From NCBI GenBank assembly GCA_964584935.1, contig CAZPBN010000037.1:1-11292 (forward strand): a DNA stretch of 11,292 bases, in the 5' to 3' direction. Each line of letters begins with the position of its first letter. Positions within the stretch are counted from its first letter, which is position 1. Shown one piece after another: positions 6,541 through 11,292 of the stretch. The notes under the pieces were generated by a model that saw only the letters and a program-made list of their open reading frames with translations, searched no databases and was not told where the DNA came from. The position numbers and the translations under genes were made by a program. Source of the DNA: CAZPBN01 sp964584935. GTDB taxonomy: Bacteria; Acidobacteriota; Aminicenantia; Aminicenantales; Aminicenantaceae.

Positions 6541-8310
6541 AACAATTTTTCCGTCTATTATGGTGTATACAGCTTCTGTCTTTAAAATATCTTCCTCAGG
6601 AATTTCCAGTAAGTTTTGATTAAAAACAGTTATATCAGCCAGTTTTCCTGCGGTTATAGAACCGCGGATATCGTCTTCAAAACAGGCGTAAGCGTTATTA
6701 ATAGTATAAGCTCGAAGGGCATCCTTGACAGAAATACACTGTTCAGGAAACCAGCCTCCTTCAGGTTCTCCTTCAACCGTCTTGCGGGTTACAGCGGCAT
6801 AAATCAAATATTTTGGATGCATATGATAAAGTGCAGCACTGGTTCCTGGCCAGTCAGAACCAAAACTGAGTGTAGCTCCGTTGTCCAGCAGCGATTTAAA
6901 GGCATAGGCGCCCTTGCACCGTTCATGTCCTATCCTTTCTTCCATCCAGCGCATGTCATCTGATAAATGATAAGGATTGACTTCGGCAATGACATTCAAA
7001 GCTTTAAACCGTGAAAAATCCTGAGGTCTTATAACCTGGGCATGAATTATCCGAAATCCTCTCAGATCCGCTCCTTCATTTTTCAGACGCTCATAAAGAT
7101 CCAGCATTTCCGCAACCCCTCGTGTCCCAATGGCATGAACATTCGGAATAAAACCAGCTTCCAAACCCACCTTGACTAAATTATACATTTTTTCCATATT
7201 TCTCACTTGATAGTCAGGATCATCAGATGTATGCCGGCGCCAATGACCGCAATTATCAGGCTGATCATCATAAGGTTCAAAAAAAAGGGCTCCATGAGTT
7301 CCCATAATGCCATCAATATATCCTTTTAAAGCTCCATAGCGCAGCCACCTATCTTTCTTTTTTGTTTTAGGATGAAGCCCCATGGTTAAACCTTTCTCCT
7401 TCAATTCAGCCCCTCGGGAAAGATCAGGCCTTAACCACACACGGCAGGTTAATTCTCCATCTTCTTGCAGCTTAATAAAACGCTTGGTTTGATCCGGTGT
7501 TGCTATATCATGTATTTCAACAATTCCTGCTTCTCTCAAAGCCTGTAAAGCAGCTCTGTTTTCATCCAAAAGTCTTGCTTCAGATTTAGGTTTCCTGGAA
7601 CGGGATATTCTCTCAAAAGCAGGAGAGGGACGGAATATAACTCCGGTAGGACGGCTGTCTTCTCCTATTTCCATACCCTTCAAAACTTTATGCTCTAATC
7701 CCGCTTCCTTTAAAGCAGATGTGTTCGCAAGCCATTCTTTATAATCGAATCGGCATAAAAAACAGGGATTATTTGGGGATATGGAATCGATCATATCCCT
7801 ATGAGGACGCCATTGTTTCTTTTTTGGGGACACTTTTTCACCGGAATCTCCGAGTGCCCACTGCTCATAAGCACCCCAAAGACCCACGGTGATCCATTCT
7901 CCGTCGTCAAGAATATCCACAACCCGCTTGATTTCTTTTTTTAATCCTTTTTCATCGGAAACCGTCATGAGATTGGCATCGTTGATCAGAGCTCCGGCTC
8001 TATTAAAATGAACATGACCGTCAATGATTCCCGGCACAACAAATTTCCCGTCCAGATCGATGACCCGCGTATTTTCACCAATGTATCTTTTTGCCTCACT
8101 ATTTTTTTCACACACAGCTGTTATCTTTTTCCCGTCAACAACTAGGGCTTTGGCAAAAGGTTTTGTTTCATCAATGGTATACATTTCACCGTTAAGCAAA
8201 ACGAGATCCGCAGGGGAAATATCTTTTTTTGTACAGTTTATCCCAGCAAATACAATGATCACCGTCAAAACAGAGGTTAAAACGGATAAAACTTTTTTTC
8301 TTGACTTCAT
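6526..8310 (-). CDS. YtcJ-type metal-dependent amidohydrolase, exported (putative lipoprotein)
   Basis: A 594-residue enzyme of the amidohydrolase_3/YtcJ group (COG1574). Landmarks run in family order: an N-terminal beta-sandwich half (ADLVLLNGEMYTIDE), the metal motif GIIDGHVHF with H99 and H101, HAIGTRG (H392), IIHAQ (H423), GSDWPG with the likely catalytic or metal Asp D486, and the C-terminal 'GSITAGKLADITVF...IIDGKIVF'. Members hydrolyse C-N bonds of N-substituted amides or formamides; the real substrate cannot be read here. The N-terminus is a hydrophobic export signal ending INCTKKD; Cys26 may be lipidated, though Asn at -1 is not the standard lipobox. The start is the ATG at 8308-8310, with AGGAGG nine bases upstream; an ATG at 8326-8328 would leave that site inside the gene. 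It stands alone on the minus strand, convergent with the pilins and divergent from the S9 peptidase. Confidence 0.93.
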   Translation of the reverse strand: MKSRKKVLSVLTSVLTVIIVFAGINCTKKDISPADLVLLNGEMYTIDETKPFAKALVVDGKKITAVCEKNSEAKRYIGENTRVIDLDGKFVVPGIIDGHVHFNRAGALINDANLMTVSDEKGLKKEIKRVVDILDDGEWITVGLWGAYEQWALGDSGEKVSPKKKQWRPHRDMIDSISPNNPCFLCRFDYKEWLANTSALKEAGLEHKVLKGMEIGEDSRPTGVIFRPSPAFERISRSRKPKSEARLLDENRAALQALREAGIVEIHDIATPDQTKRFIKLQEDGELTCRVWLRPDLSRGAELKEKGLTMGLHPKTKKKDRWLRYGALKGYIDGIMGTHGALFFEPYDDQPDNCGHWRRHTSDDPDYQVRNMEKMYNLVKVGLEAGFIPNVHAIGTRGVAEMLDLYERLKNEGADLRGFRIIHAQVIRPQDFSRFKALNVIAEVNPYHLSDDMRWMEERIGHERCKGAYAFKSLLDNGATLSFGSDWPGTSAALYHMHPKYLIYAAVTRKTVEGEPEGGWFPEQCISVKDALRAYTINNAYACFEDDIRGSITAGKLADITVFNQNLLEIPEEDILKTEAVYTIIDGKIVFERK

Positions 8311-8361
8311 CTTTGAAATCCTCCTCATAATAACCTATCCTATTTAAGTCATTTTATTTCG

Positions 8362-8390
8362 ATTATAATCCTTTATCTATAGTCATTCAA
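8362..8390 (-). promoter_or_regulatory. Sigma-70 promoter of the amidohydrolase gene
   Basis: On the minus strand TTGAAT (8385-8390) and a perfect TATAAT (8362-8367) are 17 bases apart. The start would be near 8355, giving a leader of about 45 bases to the ATG. The -10 lies in a 10-base palindrome (GATTATAATC, 8361-8370), and the -35 overlaps a second palindrome. Confidence 0.7.
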
Positions 8391-8401
8391 GCTTAAGCTT
8401 G
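8388..8401. promoter_or_regulatory. Perfect palindrome over the amidohydrolase -35, candidate operator
   Basis: CAAGCTTAAGCTTG is a perfect 14-base palindrome sharing three bases with the -35 of the leftward promoter. A dimeric regulator bound here would block or contact RNA polymerase. No regulator gene lies in the window, so the assignment rests on symmetry and position alone. Confidence 0.4.
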
Positions 8402-8438
8402 TTCATTCTGAATAATCATAGAAAGTTAGATAAAATTA

Positions 8439-8454
8439 AAAAGTGCACACTTTT
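8439..8454. promoter_or_regulatory. Inverted repeat AAAAGTG-CA-CACTTTT, candidate operator
   Basis: Seven-base half-sites in perfect inverted symmetry around a 2-base centre, in the middle of the divergent region. It lies about 50 bases upstream of the amidohydrolase -35 and about 50 upstream of the peptidase -35, a place from which one regulator could reach both. The stem has no T-tract after it, so it is not a terminator. Confidence 0.4.
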
Positions 8455-8485
8455 GAGGTCTGTATTTTTAATTTTCTGTATACCA

Positions 8486-8580
8486 AATTCCCATTGGATC
8501 AGAATTGAAATAAGGTGCTATCTGGGTTATATTAAAAATATGGGAATTCAAACAGTATTTGATAAACCGACCTTATTTCA
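8486..8580 (+). repeat. Two interleaved inverted repeats ahead of the S9 peptidase gene
   Basis: AATTCCCAT (8486-8494) is complementary to ATGGGAATT (8540-8548), and TGAAATAAGGT (8506-8516) is complementary to ACCTTATTTCA (8570-8580). The order A-B-A'-B' is that of a pseudoknot or of two competing hairpins. The last arm ends 14 bases before the Shine-Dalgarno. However, a good promoter at 8505-8533 would leave A and B out of the transcript, in which case these may be DNA binding sites instead. Confidence 0.4.
8505..8533 (+). promoter_or_regulatory. Sigma-70 promoter of the S9 peptidase gene
   Basis: TTGAAA (8505-8510) and TATATT (8528-8533) are separated by exactly 17 bases, with a start near 8540 and a leader of about 67 bases. 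It is the best-scoring pair by eye in the divergent region for the plus strand. The -35 overlaps one arm of the 11-base inverted repeat. Confidence 0.55.
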
Positions 8581-8606
8581 TGCAAACAAATTCCAAGGAG
8601 AAAAAA

Positions 8607-11207
8607 ATGACTAAAAAAATTAATAAATCTATTATAATGGTTTTGATATTATTTCTTTTCTCCTCGCCTGTATTCTCAGAGGAAAAAGAACAAAAAAAAA
8701 GAATTTTTGTTCAATCTGTCACTTCGTGGCTTGTTCTCGGTCCATTTGCATCTCCTCTGCCTGCATTCCAAAATGAAAAGGAAAACACCTTATCGTCGGA
8801 ACAATTATTCCTATTTGATGAAGTCAATGTATCTTCCTTGAAACCAAAATCAAGCAAAGCGTTCAGATGGCACAACGGAACTCTAACCCAATGGAAATCA
8901 ACTCAAACAAAAAAAGAAGGGATTACTTTAAAAGCAAACCCTGATAATCCTTCTGTTGCTTTTCTTGGTTTTTATCTTAGAGTCAAAAGATGGACCAAAG
9001 CAAAAATAACTTTTCAAAGCTCCCAGTTACTTAAAATTTTCATGGATGGAAAAAAAATTGCAGCTAGAGAAAAGTTTAGCGACGCAGAAAAAGTCTCAGC
9101 CTATACAAAATTAGAAACAGGAAAACATCTTTTTATTATAAAAACACTTCACGATCCAAAATCTGAAAGGGACTGGAATATCAAAGCCACAATATCAATT
9201 GAAGAAAAATTTTCGCCTCCTATCCCCGCTCACACAATTACCACTGAAGATACGATGTCCATTAAACATCTTCTTGACAGACCGCAAGTGAGTCATGTGT
9301 CCATATCTCATGATGGATCCATAGCCGCTCTTTCTTTCCGGAAAACAATTCCATTCTCAAACAGCTCAGAATCCTGGCTTGAATTATATTCTGTACCGGA
9401 TGGAAATCCCATATATTCCTATCGTGGAGATACAGCTATTTCAAGAGCAAACTGGGCTCCCTGCAGCAGAAAATTTTCCTACATCAATTATAAAGACAAC
9501 AAAGGGACTCTCTATATTGTGGATATCGAAAAGGGGACTTCCAAACCTCTAATTAAAAACATAGAAGGTCTCAGAAATCATATGTGGTCCCCAGACTGCA
9601 GTTTTATAATATACTCAGTTACAAAAAAGAAAAAATCTGAGAGAAAAGGTGTGAAAAGATTTAAAAACCTAGCTGACAGACAGCCTAACTGGAGAAACCG
9701 AACTTTTTTATACAAAGTGAATGTCCTGGGAGGAGTCTCCCAGCAGCTAACAGATGGAAAATTATCAACATCATTGAATAATATCAGTTCAGATGGAAAC
9801 AAAATTCTCTTCACTCGTTCTCTGATTGATTATACTGAAAGACCCTATTCGCAAACAGAACTATATTCTCTTGAATTGCCCTCATTAAAAACGAAACTTC
9901 TGTGGAAAGGAAAATGGTTTCAGCACTCCGAATGGGGCCCGGAAAGGAAGCGGTTGCTGATGCTGGGAGGCCCCTCTATGTTTGGAAAAATAGGAGTTAA
10001 TATATCCAAAAAGAAAATTCCCAACGAATACGATACTCAAGCATATATCTTCAATCCCGACACCCGTAAAGTTAATCCAATAACTAAAAACTTTAGTCCC
10101 ACCATAAACCAGGCTTTTTGGAATAAGAATGACAATTGCATTTACTTTGTCACCACAGACCATTCTTATCGACGTCTCTACAGATTTAATCCTAAAAAAG
10201 AAACGTATAAAAGGATTGATTGCGGAGTGGAAATATTAAGACAAATTCAATTTTCCAGGGATTATAAGACTGCTGTGTTCACCGGATCAAGCGCCAATAT
10301 CCCGCCCCAGGTTTTCATACTTAATCTTGAAAATGATACTCCCAAACTTTTTCTGAATCCGGCTGAAGAAGAATTTGCGGAAGTGAAATTCGGAAAAGTC
10401 GAACGCTGGACATTTAAAAACAACGCTGGAAATGATATTGAAGGAAGAATTTATTATCCACAGGATTTTAATCCTTCCAGAAAATATCCCTGTATTGTGT
10501 ATTACTACGGTGGAACAACTCCCGTCACTCGAGAATTCGGGGGACGTTATCCCAAGAATCTCTATGCAGCCAATGGATACATTATTTATGTTCTCCAGCC
10601 GAGAGGAGCTGTGGGATTTGGACAGCCTTTTTCTGCCTTTCATGTTAATGATTGGGGAAAAAACTCTGCAGAAGACATTATTGAAGGAACCTTGAAATTT
10701 CTAAAAAAACATCCATTTGTTGATCCCGAACGAATTGGTTGTATAGGAGCTTCCTATGGAGGCTTTATGACGATGTTTCTCACCACCCAAACAGACCTCT
10801 TTTCCACTGCCATTGCCCACGCAGGAATCAGTTCTTTAGCCAGCTACTGGGGAGAAGGTTACTGGGGATATTCATACAGCGCCATTGCTTCAGCCGATAG
10901 TTTTCCATGGAATAGAAAAGATATTTATGTGAATCAGAGCCCTTTGTTTAATGCTTATAAAATCACCACTCCTCTCCTTCTCCTTCACGGTTCCGAAGAC
11001 ACCAATGTTCCTCCAGGGGAAAGCACCCAATTGTACACCGCTCTCAAACTGCTTGAAAGAGATGTCGAATACATCCAAATTTCAGGAGAAAATCATCACA
11101 TAATGACATATGATAAAAGAATTCTTTGGACAAAAACGATCATCGCCTGGTTTGATAAATGGCTTAAAAATCAGCCAGAATGGTGGGAAGATCTTTATGG
11201 AGAATAA
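8607..11207 (+). CDS. Secreted S9 family (prolyl oligopeptidase-type) serine peptidase with N-terminal beta-sandwich domain
   Basis: An 866-residue exported peptidase. Residues 1-24 form a signal peptide (MTKKINKSIIMVLILFLFSS...VFS|EE). About 35-210 is an extra beta-rich domain opening with WLVLGPF, resembling carbohydrate- or PA14-like jelly rolls. About 220-590 carries WD40-like (PD40) blades such as VSISHDGSIAALSF and SPDCSFIIYSV, the propeller that gates S9 enzymes. About 599-866 is the alpha/beta-hydrolase domain: oxyanion region YYYGG, nucleophile S716 in GASYGG, D798 in HGSEDTNVPP and H830 in SGENHHIM. This triad order is that of S9/COG1506 peptidases, which cleave oligopeptides in the periplasm or outside. 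Classical S9 enzymes are about 650-750 residues; the excess is the N-terminal domain. The Gly usually following the catalytic His is replaced by His831. The start is the ATG with AAGGAG six bases upstream; an in-frame TTG at 8559 lacks one. It stands alone, divergent from the amidohydrolase. Confidence 0.95.
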   Translation: MTKKINKSIIMVLILFLFSSPVFSEEKEQKKRIFVQSVTSWLVLGPFASPLPAFQNEKENTLSSEQLFLFDEVNVSSLKPKSSKAFRWHNGTLTQWKSTQTKKEGITLKANPDNPSVAFLGFYLRVKRWTKAKITFQSSQLLKIFMDGKKIAAREKFSDAEKVSAYTKLETGKHLFIIKTLHDPKSERDWNIKATISIEEKFSPPIPAHTITTEDTMSIKHLLDRPQVSHVSISHDGSIAALSFRKTIPFSNSSESWLELYSVPDGNPIYSYRGDTAISRANWAPCSRKFSYINYKDNKGTLYIVDIEKGTSKPLIKNIEGLRNHMWSPDCSFIIYSVTKKKKSERKGVKRFKNLADRQPNWRNRTFLYKVNVLGGVSQQLTDGKLSTSLNNISSDGNKILFTRSLIDYTERPYSQTELYSLELPSLKTKLLWKGKWFQHSEWGPERKRLLMLGGPSMFGKIGVNISKKKIPNEYDTQAYIFNPDTRKVNPITKNFSPTINQAFWNKNDNCIYFVTTDHSYRRLYRFNPKKETYKRIDCGVEILRQIQFSRDYKTAVFTGSSANIPPQVFILNLENDTPKLFLNPAEEEFAEVKFGKVERWTFKNNAGNDIEGRIYYPQDFNPSRKYPCIVYYYGGTTPVTREFGGRYPKNLYAANGYIIYVLQPRGAVGFGQPFSAFHVNDWGKNSAEDIIEGTLKFLKKHPFVDPERIGCIGASYGGFMTMFLTTQTDLFSTAIAHAGISSLASYWGEGYWGYSYSAIASADSFPWNRKDIYVNQSPLFNAYKITTPLLLLHGSEDTNVPPGESTQLYTALKLLERDVEYIQISGENHHIMTYDKRILWTKTIIAWFDKWLKNQPEWWEDLYGE

Positions 11208-11212
11208 AAAAA

Positions 11213-11249
11213 TGGGGGAACTTCAATCAATCCGCCTGGAGTTCCCCCA
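11213..11249 (-). terminator. Rho-independent terminator, oriented leftward
   Basis: TGGGGGAACTTCA (11213-11225) pairs with TGGAGTTCCCCCA (11237-11249), a 13-bp stem with one G-T pair and an 11-base loop. On the minus strand it is followed directly by seven T residues (11206-11212), the classic terminator tail, which runs into the last codon and stop of the S9 gene. On the plus strand the tail is AAAAATTG, so it is a poor terminator for the peptidase but may still define its mRNA 3' end. It implies a leftward gene ending just beyond the right edge. The last 43 bases (11250-11292) are stop-rich and show no feature. Confidence 0.7.
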
Positions 11250-11292
11250 AAAATTGCCCTTAGATCTGTATAAATTATTACTAATCAATAAG

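Noticed and set aside
6616..6963. 115-codon open frame on the plus strand inside the amidohydrolase gene
   Set aside because: It is antisense to conserved amidohydrolase motifs and shows no domain or ribosome site.
9578..10643. Several minus-strand open frames of 78-118 codons within the S9 peptidase
   Set aside because: They are antisense shadows of a continuous, well-conserved gene with an intact catalytic triad.

Overview
The window reads as a chromosomal segment from an AT-rich, Gram-negative-type bacterium (diderm) of a little-cultured lineage. It carries a canonical bacterial 16S rRNA gene, minor type IV pilins, putative lipoproteins and a large exported S9 peptidase. My best guess from the 16S helix sequences and the gene style is the Aminicenantes/Acidobacteria neighbourhood. 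This is a reading impression that a 16S search would settle. I see no transposase, integrase, phage gene, tRNA or CRISPR array, and no candidate for a wholly new defence or mobile system.

Layout. Positions 1-1008 hold the 5' two-thirds of a 16S rRNA gene on the minus strand, cut by the left edge. Its promoter and leader (boxB/boxA-like elements and a UUCG-capped hairpin) occupy 1009 to about 1216. Upstream on the same strand (1261-3027) is a three-gene set: a putatively membrane-anchored metallo-beta-lactamase-fold hydrolase, a small multi-pass membrane protein and a DUF2752 membrane protein. A divergent intergenic region (3028-3309) carries a well-formed sigma-54 promoter with two upstream direct repeats. 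It faces a four-gene plus-strand operon of type IV pilus minor pilins (PilV-like, PilW-like, a large PilX-like protein and GspH/FimT-like, 3310-6512). That operon converges, with 13 bases between, on a minus-strand YtcJ-type amidohydrolase (6526-8310). A second divergent region (8311-8606), rich in palindromes, separates it from a plus-strand secreted S9 prolyl-oligopeptidase-family enzyme with an extra N-terminal beta-sandwich domain (8607-11207). A hairpin at 11213-11249 looks like the terminator of a leftward gene beyond the right edge.

How the genes may work together. The pilins would form the priming or tip complex of a type IV pilus or a type II-like pseudopilus, switched on by a PilR-type enhancer-binding protein with sigma-54. 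The secreted S9 peptidase and the putatively envelope-anchored amidohydrolase fit a scavenging lifestyle on peptides and amide-containing organics. They are divergently transcribed from promoters about 0.15 kb apart and could share regulation. The most rewarding points are the sigma-54/UAS architecture, the large beta-rich PilX-like subunit, the interleaved inverted repeats before the peptidase and the well-resolved rRNA leader.
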